This document shows, in pieces, positions 32,961 to 45,299 of a stretch of 64,000 bases of DNA (positions within the stretch are counted from its first letter, which is position 1; the number at the start of each line of letters is the position of its first letter). This DNA is from Epinephelus fuscoguttatus (taxonomy: Eukaryota; Chordata; Actinopteri; Perciformes; Serranidae). The position numbers and the translations under genes are program-made. The notes beneath the pieces were generated by a model. The model saw only the letters and a program-made list of their open reading frames with translations. It was not told the origin of the DNA and did not search any database. The DNA is taken from positions 16,989,379 to 17,053,378 of the forward strand of contig NC_064771.1 in NCBI RefSeq assembly GCF_011397635.1. The letters are read 5' to 3'.

Positions 32961-35900
32961 ACCACAAAAACTATGCCAACAGGCATTTAACGATGGCCCA
33001 ACACTGACTGATAGCCGACCTTTGGCTTGGTGTGTCAGGGCTCTGATTTTCTACATCACACTTTAAGTTGCCTATTGGACTAGTAATCGCTTTTTAACTA
33101 GTTGTGATGTCACAAGGACCCAACAACAATAAGGGGAACATATTTTTGGGTGGAACAGGCTTTTAAAACTTTATGATGCTGGATTTTATGGCAGAGGAAT
33201 CTTAGGTTTTCAAAATATTGTTACAACTTTTCTTTCATAACCACTTTCTGTTCAAGTTATGGTCATTAGACTGAGAGAAACACAAAGAAAATCCTTGTTG
33301 TAATCTTAATTAATTGCCTTTTTAACATCCCTAATCCACTGATCTTTTAAGAAAGCTTCTTGTGGATTTGATCAATAGCATACTTTCATTCTGTAGCATT
33401 TTATTTCTTAACAACACTAGCCATTTCAAAAGTGCCTGAAACGTTCATGAGACCAAATCAAATGGAAAAGACGAGACATAAAGCCCTGGTCACAGTTCAG
33501 TAATGCTAACCTGATTTTCAGACGCATCATATATGATGGCGATGATAATGAAGATTTTGCCTCCTCTGGCTGTCGTGCCCTCTGCCCTTTACCCCGCTGG
33601 GCTCCTCTTTCATGTTGTGGTATTTATAACCAAATCAAATATTCTTTTGTGCTAACACTGCCATCCATCTCCCGGAGCCAGTGACTTTCCATGTACGTGT
33701 GTGTGCGTGATGAAAGTCTAGGCCCCTCCGATGGAGTTATGACAAGGCCTCAGACCAACACAAAGGCACATGTGCAGAAATCCAGCTGCTTTATTGTCTG
33801 CAACAGGACGGAGCTTTGTTTTCTGCAGGGCATTTCAAAGCAGCGGTGTTTAAAGTGGTGAGCGACAGGGGGGCGTGACCCAGTCAAAGAAAAATGAATA
33901 CATTAGTGCCTAAACTCAGTTATGGACTTCACGAATATGTCACAGCATCCACGTGTGCTCAGTGTATTCAGACACACGGACAGTCAGATTTACACACTTT
34001 GTCAAACGCATCAGTGTGCAAGCATTCATACACGCGTCCACTAAAACAATAGCACACACACGCTTTGTGACCCTGGTGTGACCTGAGCTACAGTCTTCTC
34101 CAGCGAGGATCATATTCAGCTTTGATGTGGCGTGTGTGTATAATGCACTGGTATGCGCATATGGATTGCACAGTTCAAACACACTGAGATTAAACTCATT
34201 TGAAGTGGTTATCAACTGTTTTATCGCCATGGAAATTTTACTCACGCTTTTAGTTACTCAGAGTTTCCATCATCAAAAAAGCCACGGGTTATGGGATGGA
34301 TTGTGTGTGAAAAGTTAGCTTAGCTTAGCATAAAGACTGGAAACAGGGGGACAGTTAGCTCTGTCTACACCATATTAGTTACTACTAAAGGCCAGTCTGA
34401 GTGTGTGAACCATCAGACCTACTTGTTTCCGTTCTGCATCCAGAACAATGCCATCTTTCACTCTGATGAATCACTGTCTGCTTGTCCTCATACTTTAACC
34501 ACTTCGCCAGATTCCCGCAGAGTTTTCCCTCCCTGTGTCCACTGTGTTCTCACCGGCCCGCCAATGAGAGCGTCTTCAAACAGCGCTGCTGTACGCATAC
34601 GAGAGTTTGCATGCATGTGTTAGCACCGTGTCTGTTTGCTCGGCACACTGTATTCCTCTTTGTGTGTGTGTGTGTGTGACTGCAAACATGGGGAGGATGT
34701 TAGTGACAGTGTGGTGTCACTGGCGTTTACGGGACCTTGACATTGTGTTCAACTTTTCTGTCGCTGTCTGTTCTCACTCTTTCAGACACAGAGACTCTTT
34801 TCAAACATGATGTCTCTTTCATAAATGCTGACATTTACTATGTACAGGATCATGTGTGTCTGTAAGAGCAATCGATGATTCGTTCCATTCGTTGTTGGGA
34901 GTCAGAACTTTATGGCTGTGAAGGTTGCGTAAGAAATCTCAGTGAATTTGCAAAGACATCTTTTATGTTGAACATTAAACAAACATGCAGTTAGCTTGCT
35001 TGTAACGGAACAATACATATTGTTTAGTTTGTACAAAGGCATTTTGATGCTCATGCAGTAAACCCACATCTAGCATGTTTTCAGTCTTAGAAAACATGTT
35101 ACAAATATATTGTACGTACTAGAAATGCATCAGTGATTTCAGCAAGTAGTTCATCTCTGTAACACAACAGAAGTTCGACGCGACTGACATCTAGAAGAAA
35201 CCATAATCTGCAGCAGGATCAAAGCCTCACACGGTATTTGTCTATTGTTATAAAAGGGAGTGAACACATCCTTTACATGATGTGCTGCACCAGGAAGAAG
35301 GCCGATCCACAGGTTGTCAGAACAGTTTGGAGCAGCAGCATACTACTGCTAATGTCCAAGCTGAAATGCAGAAAGGACGATCTGATCTGAGTTGAGATAT
35401 CCTCGTTCCCAGACTTCTCAGCAGCTTCCCATGGCACCTCGGTGCTAATCCGGTTGATCTGACATCGCCACTGTTTGTTTTCCTACACCGAGTCATCTAT
35501 CTCCTGGTAATGAGATCTAAGACCCCGTCAGGATACTCTGACAATCAGCTCCACGTTCAGGGTGGCAGAAAGTATGCCCTTCACGCCGAAGGACTGTGCT
35601 GCGTCTTCTGTTTTGCCTGGTTAGTTTGAGGTTTGTCATGGGAAATAATGTTGAAGAAGCAGTGGAATCAAGTTATTTTAAAATCATTTTAGGGTAAATG
35701 ACAAAAAAATCTTAATATCCTGAGTACCAAAATGTGGAGGGGAGTCACATATTTTAACATACATTTGCAGGATGAATGTATCTAGGTATCAAACTGAAAA
35801 GAAGGCAAAAGAAAAGTGCTTATTTCTGTGAGCAAAACATAGTAAAAGCATGTGTATTTAATCACTGCGACGACTCATACTCGTCGTTGTACTTGTACTA

Positions 35901-36819
35901 CTACTACATTTGTCGGACAGCTTTAGTTACTTCTTAGATGGCAGTTTTCCAGCCCCTTCCTGTCCAGTGAAAACCATCTATCTCCACACTCGCTGTGAAC
36001 TGAAGGATGAAGTGTCTCTTCTCCTACTTCTTTCTCCTACTCTTTAGAAATCCTCTTGGAAAGTGCATCGTCACAAAGCTGAAATCAGGGCTGGTTTTCT
36101 GACAACATGGAAACTTGACTTTTTAGAGAGTCGTGGTTCTCACAGGAGAATCTTACAGAATAGATGCATTGCTGTAGATTAACCTACCCATCCAACACAT
36201 TCTGACATTTCGACCTTGTCACATATAGACGTTTGGTCATGGACCTTCCATGACCGGATCCGACGTGAAAGGTACCCTGGGTGCTTTGGTTGTTGATGTT
36301 CTAGGACAAGGTGTCAAGTTCTGCCTGTTACATGCATTGTCTTCTTTCAAAATACACTTCAGTTTTTACAGGAAATTACTGTTTACATACAGTCTCTTTA
36401 AATATAAACACACTACATCAGTACAATATTGCAAATTGACTTTTTATTTCCTCCAATAACAACTGCATGTGGTTGGGTTTAGGAAAAAAGAACAGGATTT
36501 GGCTTTATAATCTTATGGGACATAAACACTGCTCTTGAGTGAAAGTCGGTGTTTGTTATCTGGACACGTGTCATACCAACGTTAAAGGATGGCTTTTCTT
36601 CATCAGTATCTGACGCCATAAGTCACTGCCCATGCGCTGGATTTCAACGACTTCAGAGTGAGACCAAGTTGACCCAACACTATATAAAGGAGTTAGATGA
36701 GCACAACCTCAAACATCTTCAGCAGTAAAATGCAACATACACATTAATGTAGCTGTAATAATAAACCAAAAACTTCATATGTAACAGTGAAACATCAACA
36801 GGGAACATTTTACTGCACA

Positions 36820-36985
36820 ATGAGTACTTTTACTTGTAATACTTTAAGCCTATTTTGCTGATAATCCTTGAATACTTCTACTTAGGTAAGGTTTTGAATG
36901 CAGGGTTGTACTTGTAGTGGAGTATTTTCATAGAGTGGTATTAGTACTTTAATTTAAGTAAAGGATCTGAATACGTCTTCCATCA
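36820..36985. mobile_element. hAT-like element fragment (AGTACTTTTACTT family)
   Basis: GAGTACTTTTACTTGTAATA, TTTTGAATGCAGG, then GATCTGAATACGTCTTCCAT in the order of the abundant CAGTGGTGGAA-type fish hAT element. Only the right part remains. Confidence 0.6.
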
Positions 36986-37396
36986 TTAATAAACTTTAAC
37001 CAGTCATGCTTTTTGTATATAAAAAGCACAGAAAGTCAAAGTTTTAGCTATAAATGAGTTTAAATAGGGACAATAGGAAAGAGGCTCTACTGGAGTTTAG
37101 TGTTGTGATGAGTCAGTGAGAGCGAGGAAGTTGCCGTTTTCCCACCTCTCCATGCAGGTGAGGGACTCCTGCTCTGCAGTCAGAGTCGAATGGCGGCCAA
37201 GAGGCTGTGAGAAGAACCAGTGCGAGGAGGAGCACGGAAAAACTCGTGCTGATATTTACCCTCCGAGCCCCCATGAGAACCGCATGTGAAAACTGACACC
37301 TGCTCTCTCATTGCACTTTCTCAGGATCCTGATTGTGTATGTGTTTGTTTGTATGACAGTAAATTTCTCTTTGTGCCTCTCATCTCAGTCTGTGTG

Positions 37397-37399
<3 letters not shown>

Positions 37400-37440
<41 letters not shown>
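37400..37440 (+). repeat. (GT)n microsatellite
   Basis: About 20 GT units with no interruption, in intergenic DNA. Confidence 0.92.
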
Positions 37441-37443
<3 letters not shown>

Positions 37444-38504
37444 GTGTAAAGCCCAGTGGGAAACTGAATACAAGAGGGCCCTATACCAGATAAACAGTGT
37501 CAGAGAGGGTTGATAGCAAACGCAGCTGGAAACGCACAGAGACACCCTGAGAATGCTCACTAATGCTTTTCTAAACATGTAATAGATCACTTAGCTGCTC
37601 CGTCTCGATACTTTCATACGGCCCTTGTGTGCTTTAATCTCCTCCATCGGGATCTCACATAACTTCTGCACGAGTTGTTATAGTCCGACGAATTATCTCG
37701 AGATTTAGTCAAACTGACACAAATCACAAGAGATTTGTTTGTGGCAGCTGGGATCAAGTCTCAGTTTACACATTTTCTGCAGCAAACTCTCACACATTTG
37801 CAACAACTCTCTCTGCTTTCTGTCTCCCTTACACTCTCACACTCTCACACACATGGTCTTGCTTTAGTTTATTGTACTTGTTTAATCCCATTAATCATTG
37901 TCAACTGTGTTTATGTGTCTTTGTGACAAATTCATTTTTAAAAGCACTTTGAAGATGCTTATTTGAATCTTTTTATAGCTCCACTCATCGGCAATCCACT
38001 TTTTTTTGCATTCAGCAGCTTCAAATATAACCTAATTATAGCGTCTGGGGTCAGAGGTCACAGCTGGGTGCCCTGGGGACTTTTCATTAGCAAAATGGAG
38101 GGAAGAGGCTGCAGGTGTCTAAAATGGAGCTCTCCATCTATTGTGCCCTCATTGGGAAGTATCCATCACCCGTGACTTTTAGGGCTTGTGGTTGTTTCTT
38201 TTTTAATGTCCTTCCCTGTAATAGATATCTTTTTTTTGTGACTTCAGTCTCAGTGTTTGTGCATTGTGCATTGTTTTAAATAGACATATTGATGTCTAAC
38301 AAAACAGAATGACCAACCCTGAAAGAGAAACTGCAAAACTTTTTGCCTGCAGAGGTGGAACTTCAATACATTTACTGAAGCACAATACTTAGGTGCATTT
38401 TTGAAGTGCTTTATTTAACTTTTTACTGCATTTGACAGGTAAAGTAATTAGCTACTTTGCAATATCTACAACTGTAATTGCTGTAATGCATCAAAATGTA
38501 TGAT

Positions 38505-39401
38505 GCACGTCCTTAAGATACTTCGAATGTCTTAAATTCAGTTTTGGAAATATTAGGCCTTAAAAGTCATTTAATAGTTTTATATTTGAATTTGTGAGGT
38601 CTTAATTGCCACAAATGTTTTATCTAATTTTGTTAATCCATCTTTTAATTTATTTTTGTCAACATGACTCAGGGTCCTCTGCCTGAACATCCACATTTCT
38701 GATCTTACAAATCTTGAAACCTCCCATTGAACCTTATATCGTCTTTTTACTCAATACTTGCAGTTACCTGTGGGCAGAAGTGTAGATTACATAACTCATA
38801 TATAATAAAAACATTCTTACCATCAACCAAACATGTACTTTTGTCCGCCATGTTTCTGCTTGACGTCAACCTCTTGAGTTGTTGTTCCAACTTGAGGGGA
38901 CATTCTGACTTTTACAAGTCACGAACTCATTCATCAAATTATTCTGATAACAGTTATGATTTGCAAACAAATAGGAGTTGCTTACTGAATCAATTATGGT
39001 TCACACTGGTGATTAACTTTTTGGGATATCACTGATTTTTGAAAGGTCTTTTTTTCCAAACAGGGAATGAGAATAAAATTTCAAAACTCACAGAGAAACC
39101 AAAATGTATTTTACAACTTTTTCACACGCTGGTTGCATTAGATGGTGGTTATTTGGCTGACTTTTCCTCCACAGTAAGTTTAACTGTAGTGGGAAATAGG
39201 CTGTTAAAGTTTCTTGAGTTTAAAAACAACATTAACAACCTCTGCACGAGAACATGTATATATACTCTACATACCTGAAATACTTGAATAAGAAAAAGAT
39301 GAGTTACCCAAAATCAGTCTTGAATTTGATTAAAAATTATCATGAAAAGGTCTTTAAAGTTATTAAATTTAAGTGTCTGGTACCTGTAGACACCCTGTAC
39401 T
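38505..39401. mobile_element. Second hAT-like remnant nested in the element above
   Basis: The right end reverse-complements to CAGGGTGTCTACAGGTACC, the start of a known fish hAT family rich in GTCTTAAA. GTCTTAAATTCAGTTTTGG is found near the left edge. The left terminus is degraded. Open frames inside (38727-39278) are not domain-bearing. Confidence 0.45.
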
Positions 39402-39539
39402 GTAATACATAATAAAACACTCACAGGGGCCAGTTGTCTGTGTGATAATGAGTACTTTTACTTTTGATATTTTCAGTTTATTTAGCTTTTACTACCCATG
39501 TATTTTTACTTGAGTAAAATTTTGAATGCAGGACTTTTA

Positions 39540-40190
39540 GGGTCCATCCCAATACTCACACTTCCCCTCAACATTGGCCCTAGCCCTTGTTTTTGCGTAT
39601 TCCCATGAAGGGCTAGGGTGTCCCAAACATTAGGGATGTGCTTTTCAGCCCTTAAAATCCCCACTTAATTTGAAGGGCCATGCAATGCACACTTACAAAC
39701 CCATCTCAACTGAAGGGAAGATTGAATTTCCCAGGATACATTGCGAAACTATCCAGCCAGGCGAGTTTTCCAGGAAGATGGCAGCATCCATGAGAAAGCC
39801 ATCACACAATTGTAGTACTATTTTCGCACAGGAAACATGCAATAAACATGCAGAAATTCCAAAATATGTCAGAATCTGTTATGTTTCTGCATTTGCATTG
39901 TTTTCTGTAAGCGTGAGAATATAAACGCTTGAAAACTGCTAATTCACGATGTAGCAGACATGAATATCTACAGAGTTCACCGTGAAGCCATTAATGCTGA
40001 AGACTATGTCGACGATATGCCGTTGTAGGTGAACACGTCTGTTACACTAATTTGCATGAAATGGTGTCCCAGTTCGTAGGTAAAATTCCCTACCCCTCAA
40101 CATTACCCCTTTGTCGTTGAGGGGAATCTATCTGGCGAGTAAACTTGAAACCAAGGGGTAAGGTTAAGTGAAGAGAATTGGGATTGGACC
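39540..40190. mobile_element. PIF/Harbinger-like MITE with TTA target duplication
   Basis: The left end GGGTCCATCCCAATACTC and the reverse complement of the right end GGTCCAATCCCAATTCTC are near-identical inverted repeats. TTA sits directly outside each end (39537-39539, 40191-40193). Removing the insert restores the host sequence GGACTTTTACTT seen in sibling hAT copies, so the boundaries are precise. 651 bp, no ORF. Confidence 0.75.
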
Positions 40191-40272
40191 TTACTTTTAC
40201 GGTAATTGAGTGCTGTGACATTGTGTTGTTTTTTAACTTGAGTGAAAGAATTGAGTACTTCTTCCACTACTG

Positions 40273-42180
40273 GTTGCATGCTTCCACATGGAGCCAAACA
40301 CTGGTCTGATTCAACCCTTAAATTGTTAAGCAATGCAGCCTAAAGTGCTGATTGAGACAGCTGAGAGTTCAAGATGCCACTACATCTCTGCAAACTTACT
40401 TCTACATACTCATCTACAGACGTTTAATTTACTGTCAAGCTTTTGTTGCTTTCCTTTGTTCACTTGTGTGAAACTTGGAGCAAAATAATTTAATGGTAGG
40501 GTCAAGAAATTAATTGTTCATGGCCCTCACAGCTCTTTTAGTTTTCCTCTCAAAGTGCTGTTGTAGTAAAAAGACGATCCTTGGAGCTAATAATGATTGT
40601 AGTCCTATCCTGACAAAGAGTTTGGATCCTTATCATAGTGTAAGCAGATAATGATGGTGTCATTGAACTGACTTCACTCAGGGACAGCGTCAATACTGCG
40701 GCCAACCTTGATGTCCTTTGCGTTGATTCTCACATTCCTCAGTGTTCTAAAGCACACAAGGGAACAGTTTAGCTGGAGGGTAAACAGGCCAGATTCTTTA
40801 AAGTGGTTCTTCACACAGTGTCTCCAATGCTAACTCTAGAGGATTTCACTTTTGACAGTCAGTGCTTTTTTGTGAGCGACAGGCAGGGATTTAAAAAAAA
40901 AAAAAAAGAAGAGGCAAATGAAAACACATTGCAGTCGCCACAGAATGCACAGGAAGTTTCCTGTGGTACGTGAGGTTTGAGGGTAAATTTAGACTACAAA
41001 AGATCTGCAGTCGACACCGCAGCTTTTGATTGTAGCCAGATTGATGCAAACATGTGTCCTGCTCCTTTATAGATGCTGCGTTCCCTCATTAGAGCAGGCA
41101 GTGTGTGGGTGAGCTTGTCATGATTGCCTGGCATTTGTATGCAAAGCCAGGTCTGTGAATGGTTTAGCTCGTCTTTATTTTCGGAGGGAAACCCACTTTG
41201 GTCGTCTGCCAGAGGACGGTACCTCCAGCCCCTTTCACTCCACATTTATGACTCTCATTAGCTGCAATTAACAGAGCATCTCCCAATCCCACTATCTGAG
41301 ATCCAGATGAGAGTATTGTTATCAGCCCAGTGGTGGTATAGTGATACCCCAGGCCTGGTGAGCTTGATAGGCAGTGTTGTTGGAGCCCAGCTGGGGGTCA
41401 GACAGAGGTTCACCGCTGTCTGTCTTGTGTGCTGCTCTCCCACCCCCCACACTACTTCTAATTGGCTGACTCAGTTTGGAGGGAAACTTAACAAGAAACA
41501 GGATCCCTCCAAAATTGACAATAGGTATAGTGTTTTACATATGTCCACAGGAAAGACAGATGTTGTCGCTCTCGACCACATCCACATTTGAATACCCTTA
41601 TTTGGATACAATGGGAGAGAATACAAAGGGGATATGTTTTGGCGGTCAAGGCAGATGCATAATTTTGGCGGCCAAGACGCATTGCAATAGACTCTGCTTT
41701 TGATGCCGTGAAGCGTATGGCTTTTCATTCAAGTGACCGTTAAACTTTTAATGCATATTCAGTGTCCACATCTGTAGTAGGTGTCAACATCAGTCGGTCA
41801 CACAGGAATACAAGGTGCTTTCCTGAGAAGAAGTATAACTTTTTTTGTTATCTTTATTGTATTTGATAGGAACGATGCAATTTAACATAGTTCCAGTACA
41901 GAGTATGAGACTGATGTATTGCACAGAGCGTTAATAGCTATTGCTCATTTTTAACTCTTGTCCCTTGTTTGGTTTTTACATGTAGGCCTAAAATGTTATT
42001 GAAAATATACAGTTTAAAACATCCTAAAACCATAATATGTTACAAACATGGAAAGCACAATAAAATACATTAACCACAGTCCACACACTACAATACACAT
42101 ACCACAGTACATATACCACAATGCATAAATCACAACATATTCCATAATACATCTTCTACAATAGACATACCACTATGCAC
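40273..42180. other. Intergenic, no gene recognised
   Basis: Ordinary AT-rich DNA. At 42060-42180 there is a loose tandem of ATACCACA/ACAATACACA-like units next to the LINE fragment. Open frames at 41258-41728 overlap on both strands and show no domain. Confidence 0.5.
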
Positions 42181-42189
42181 ATACACTAA

Positions 42190-42829
42190 TACCCTCTTTA
42201 GAAGTTTGAGTGCATCAGCTCAGAGTGGGTAAAAAAATTTTCGCCAACATTTGACCTTTGTTGTGAAGGACTTTAAATCTATAATCAGTTTGGTTTCAGT
42301 CGGTAATGTGCTCCAGAGTTGACGGCCCTTTATGGAAAAAGCCGATTGTCAAAATTTAGATTTATGATGTGGTATTTTACAGTTGCCGTTCCAGCTGCTC
42401 CTTGTTACTCCATTACTGTCTTGTCTTTAGAGAAATCTGGAAAGAAGTTCTGGAGCTAGACAGTCGAAGCATTTAGAAACCAATTCAAGGTTGTATCGCT
42501 CTAATATGCGGCAGTGATGCCACCGGACAGGCTTGTTGTTCATTTTTTTTCAGTGCCTGATTGTATAAAGATGTAAGGTGTCTGATTGTAGATGGTGATG
42601 CTAAGAGAAAGTGCCTGTGTGGGTATATAGTGCCTTATTAATTTAAAACAATTAAGGTTTCTTGCTCACAAGGTTTTGAAAACTTCTTGACATGTCTATC
42701 AAATTTTAATTGAGAATCTAAAATTACACCTAAAAACTTGAAGTCATTGACCTCCTCTATATCTTTCATTCTGTATCTTGATAGTCCCTTGGAGTCCCTT
42801 CTCCTAAAGGAGAAACACACTGATGACAT
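42190..42829 (-). pseudogene. LINE fragment: reverse-transcriptase C-terminal region
   Basis: The minus-strand frame begins with IEEVNDFKFLGVILDSQLKF and DRHVKK, the conserved C-terminal motif of the non-LTR reverse-transcriptase region (F-K-F-L-G-V). After a stop near 42638, weak homology to the rest of the ORF end continues in broken frames down to about 42190 (for example FFHKGPSTLEH). The copy is 5'-truncated and full of stops, so not functional. Confidence 0.7.
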
Positions 42830-42919
42830 CAGAAACTCACACCTGTAAAATGCTACAAACTAAAGCACAAAAAGAATGAATGGTCAGTTATTTTCTTTTG
42901 CTGCCTGGCTGCACTCAAT

Positions 42920-42979
42920 CTCCTCCTCCTCCTTCTCCTCCTCCTCCTCCTCCTCCTCCTCCTCCTCCTCCTGCTCCTC
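42920..42979 (+). repeat. (CTC)n microsatellite
   Basis: About 17 CTC/CTT units. On the minus strand it encodes a run of glutamates, which creates a spurious acidic ORF. Confidence 0.9.
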
Positions 42980-43056
42980 TGCACTGCATCCTGCTCTGTG
43001 AATTAAGCTTGGCCGGGCCAGGTCATCCTTGGCTGTGCAGAATATAATTAGCCTGC

Positions 43057-43078
43057 CTACACACACACACACACACAT
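43057..43078 (+). repeat. (AC)n microsatellite
   Basis: About ten AC units in intergenic DNA between the LINE fragment and the nested transposon cluster. Confidence 0.8.
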
Positions 43079-43879
43079 AGACTTTAAACTTTAAACCCCC
43101 CTATACAATGGCCGTCTCAGACAATAGACACATGCCAACACTATGACCCCCTCGGCTATCTCCCCCATGCACAAAAAATTCCCTGTTCATCCTCAAACCC
43201 TCTACACCACCCCACCACCCCGCTCACTCTGCAGAATAATGAGACTGATAAGATTACACTTTTACCTATCACATTTCACATCATATCATAGAAATAATAC
43301 AGAGCTTAGCAGGTGCTAAATCTCAGCTGTTCCTGTGTAAGGTTTGAAATCTGGCCAGTGGTCGGAATTACACTTGACGTCGCCTCAGTGTATTGAGTTT
43401 CAAGTGATAAAGTTAATAATGTGTTATGGTTTCAAATGGATGCTGTGAAGTTTGTAACCAAAGATGGAGCTGAGCTTTACCCCAGAAACCATTGAAAATA
43501 ACAATCTACTTTTCCAAGAACCCTTTAAACAGTGTTGGGAAAAGTACACAGATCTAAAAGTAAAAATACCAATACCACAATGTTGAAATACTCTATTATA
43601 AGTGTAAGTCCTGCATTCAAGATTTTACTTAAAGGAATTCTTCACCCACAAAATGACTTTTTGTATATCAGTTAGATATTATACCTTGAATTAAGGAAAA
43701 AATCTTTGCTTTTCTCACATGCCTCTGCTGTGAACAAAGAATCCAAAATCTAAGAAAATTCTTGATGAATTGAAGTCAAAGGAGGCTGTGTTTAACAATA
43801 GCAAAACTATATCAAAACGTCCTGTTACAAACTCCCACACAACTCGTGTAGTCTCATTTATCCAGTTGTACACTCAGTA

Positions 43880-43943
43880 AAATTGAATTTCCCCTCGGGG
43901 ATTAATAAAGTATATATATAAAAAAAAATTTTAAAAAAAAGTA
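43880..43943 (+). mobile_element. Very short LINE tail inserted in the foldback arm
   Basis: AAATTGAATTTCCCCTCGGG, then ATTAATAAAGTATATATA and an A/T tail. Copies A and C of the host foldback have ..CTTAGTACTTCCC and ..CTCAGTACTTCTC uninterrupted at this point, so the inserted piece is about 60 bp, with AGTA on both sides as a likely target duplication. Confidence 0.65.
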
Positions 43944-44284
43944 CTTCCCAAACACATGCGTTTTTGCTGAAACTATACTATTTAGAACACTTCAGAATAA
44001 ATAGTCTCATGTACTGATGAGAAGTGCACCTGGGCGATGCATGTGTTATGCATACATCATTTTCCCCTTAATATTTAAAACTGAACTGAAAGTGACACTT
44101 ATCTATGCTCTTTTCAAAGCCAGACTCCAACACTAAGGTTTTTCAGCAAAAATGCATGAGTTTGGGAAGTACTGAACATACGACTGGATAAATGAGACTT
44201 GGATTATTCTGCACGAGCTGTGTGAGAGTTTGTAAATGGATATTTTGATATAGTTTTGCTGTTGTTACACGTGGTTCCCTGGTT

Positions 44285-44565
44285 CATTTTCAGCAACTCT
44301 TGTACTTACTGTACTCCTATAAGCACTGTTTTTTGCATCTGCTCCTTGAAAACACTTTTATCTTGTATATTTGTATATTTTGCCTGATATTTAATATTGT
44401 ATTGTTCTAAAACTGGGCCCAGTGAGTGACCCTAACCCGGGGAACCCATGATTGTCTAAGTTGGTAAAATTGTGGTTACTGTACTTAGTGTTACTATAAT
44501 TTGAAGCATTCTCTGGCAATTTACTCCAGGATGAATAAAGTTGTATTCAATGAAATTTAATTGAA
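44285..44565 (+). mobile_element. Second LINE 3' fragment in the foldback element
   Basis: Sequence absent from the expected arm of the foldback; it ends CAGGATGAATAAAGTTGTAT followed by a short repeat (TCAATGAAATTTAATTGAA), a typical 3' LINE end. Homology to the foldback arm resumes at about 44575 (GTTCCATGGAGGCATGTG). Confidence 0.45.
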
Positions 44566-44639
44566 TATAATCAGTAAATCAATATGTTTGCTGTGTTCCA
44601 TGGAGGCATGTGAAAAAAAAGTTTTCTTCACAAATTCAA

Positions 44640-44760
44640 TTTAATTCAGTTCAGTTTTATTTATAAAGCCCAATATCATGAATCACAATTTGCCTCAGAA
44701 GGCTTTATAGCATACAGCATCCCTCTGTCCTTGGACCTTCACAGTGGATAAGGAAAAAAA
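44640..44760 (+). repeat. Dispersed teleost repeat (TTTATTTATAAAGCCCAATA type)
   Basis: Contains TTTATTTATAAAGCCCAATA, CAATTTGCCTCAGAAGGC, CATCCCTCTGTCCTTGGACC and CACAGTGGATAAGG in the order of a very common fish repeat. About 120 bp. Confidence 0.6.
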
Positions 44761-45299
44761 TCAGGGTAACACAACATGACTAAAATGTTTTTTGTGTGTG
44801 TAAAATGTTCCTTTACGTTAATGTAAAAAGTTTTAGCACCAAATTATACTCAAAATTCCAAAAGTAAAAGTACTTACTCTTGAGAATGGCCCATCTCAGA
44901 ACAATATATATGACTGGATTATAATTATTGGTGCATGAATGTGTTCATCACTTTAATGTTGTAGTGGATAAGGATGGAGCTAATGTTCACTATATTATAC
45001 ATTACTGAGTGGCTTGTGACTTTACCTAGTCAATAAAGTCTTCTCTCAGTCTGTAACATTATATCATCATTTATTTGTCACTTATGTTTTGCATCATTAA
45101 TCTGAATCTGTAAAGTAGCTAATAACTAAACAAAAGTAGACAAGTTAAAAGTACAATATTTGCCTGGCACTGTAGTGGAGTAAAAGTATAAAGAAGCAGA
45201 AAATGCAAATACTCAGGTAAAGTGCAAGTACCACAAAATTAGAGTTAAGCACAGAACTTGGGTAAATGTACTTAGTTACTTTCCACCGCTGCATTTAAA

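Larger units (their letters stand above)
31996..38349. other. Intergenic upstream of metrn, first part
   Basis: No gene recognised. Recognisable pieces are a TE-like unit with an odd minus-strand ORF (32610-32960, listed separately), a copy of the teleost repeat TTAGCATAAAGACTGGAAAC near 34315-34375, a repeat resembling TTCGACCTTGTCACATATAG near 36200-36700, a hAT-like piece at 36820-36985 and (GT)n at 37400-37440. The remainder, including 33500-33900 and 35200-35650, shows no family I know. Confidence 0.45.
38350..40272. mobile_element. hAT-like non-autonomous element, carrying insertions
   Basis: The left end is CAGAGGTGGAACTTC and the reverse complement of the right end is CAGTAGTGGAAGAAGTACTC. 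The flanking octamers TTTGCCTG (38342-38349) and GTTGCATG (40273-40280) match 6 of 8, fitting an aged 8-bp hAT duplication. The middle is interrupted by a second repeat (about 38505-39401, with TGTCTTAAATTC and a CACCCTG end) and by a PIF/Harbinger-like element at 39540-40190. No transposase. Confidence 0.65.
43633..44815. mobile_element. Foldback MITE family 2, copy B, nested
   Basis: The left end AGGAATTCTTCACCCACAA follows TTAA (43629-43632); the right end near 44790-44815 (TTTGTGTGTGTAAAATGTTC then CTTTA) is its diverged reverse complement. Matching arms include TCATTTATCCAGTTGTACAC on the left and ACGACTGGATAAATGAGACT on the right. Three other pieces interrupt it: a short LINE tail, a longer LINE tail and a dispersed repeat. 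Confidence 0.7.
43530..45291. mobile_element. hAT-like element forming the outer shell of a nested cluster
   Basis: It starts CAGTGTTGGGAAAAGTACAC; the right end reverse-complements to CAGCGGTGGAAAGTAACTAA. The flanks CCTTTAAA (43522-43529) and CATTTAAA (45292-45299) agree at 7 of 8 positions, a good hAT duplication. The AAAAGTACTT/CTGCATTC motifs place it in the same family as the copies at 36.8 and 38.3 kb. A foldback MITE and further repeats split it. No transposase. Confidence 0.75.

Noticed and set aside
42884..43078. Acidic minus-strand ORF with glutamate run
   Set aside because: Encoded by the (CTC)n and (AC)n microsatellites.
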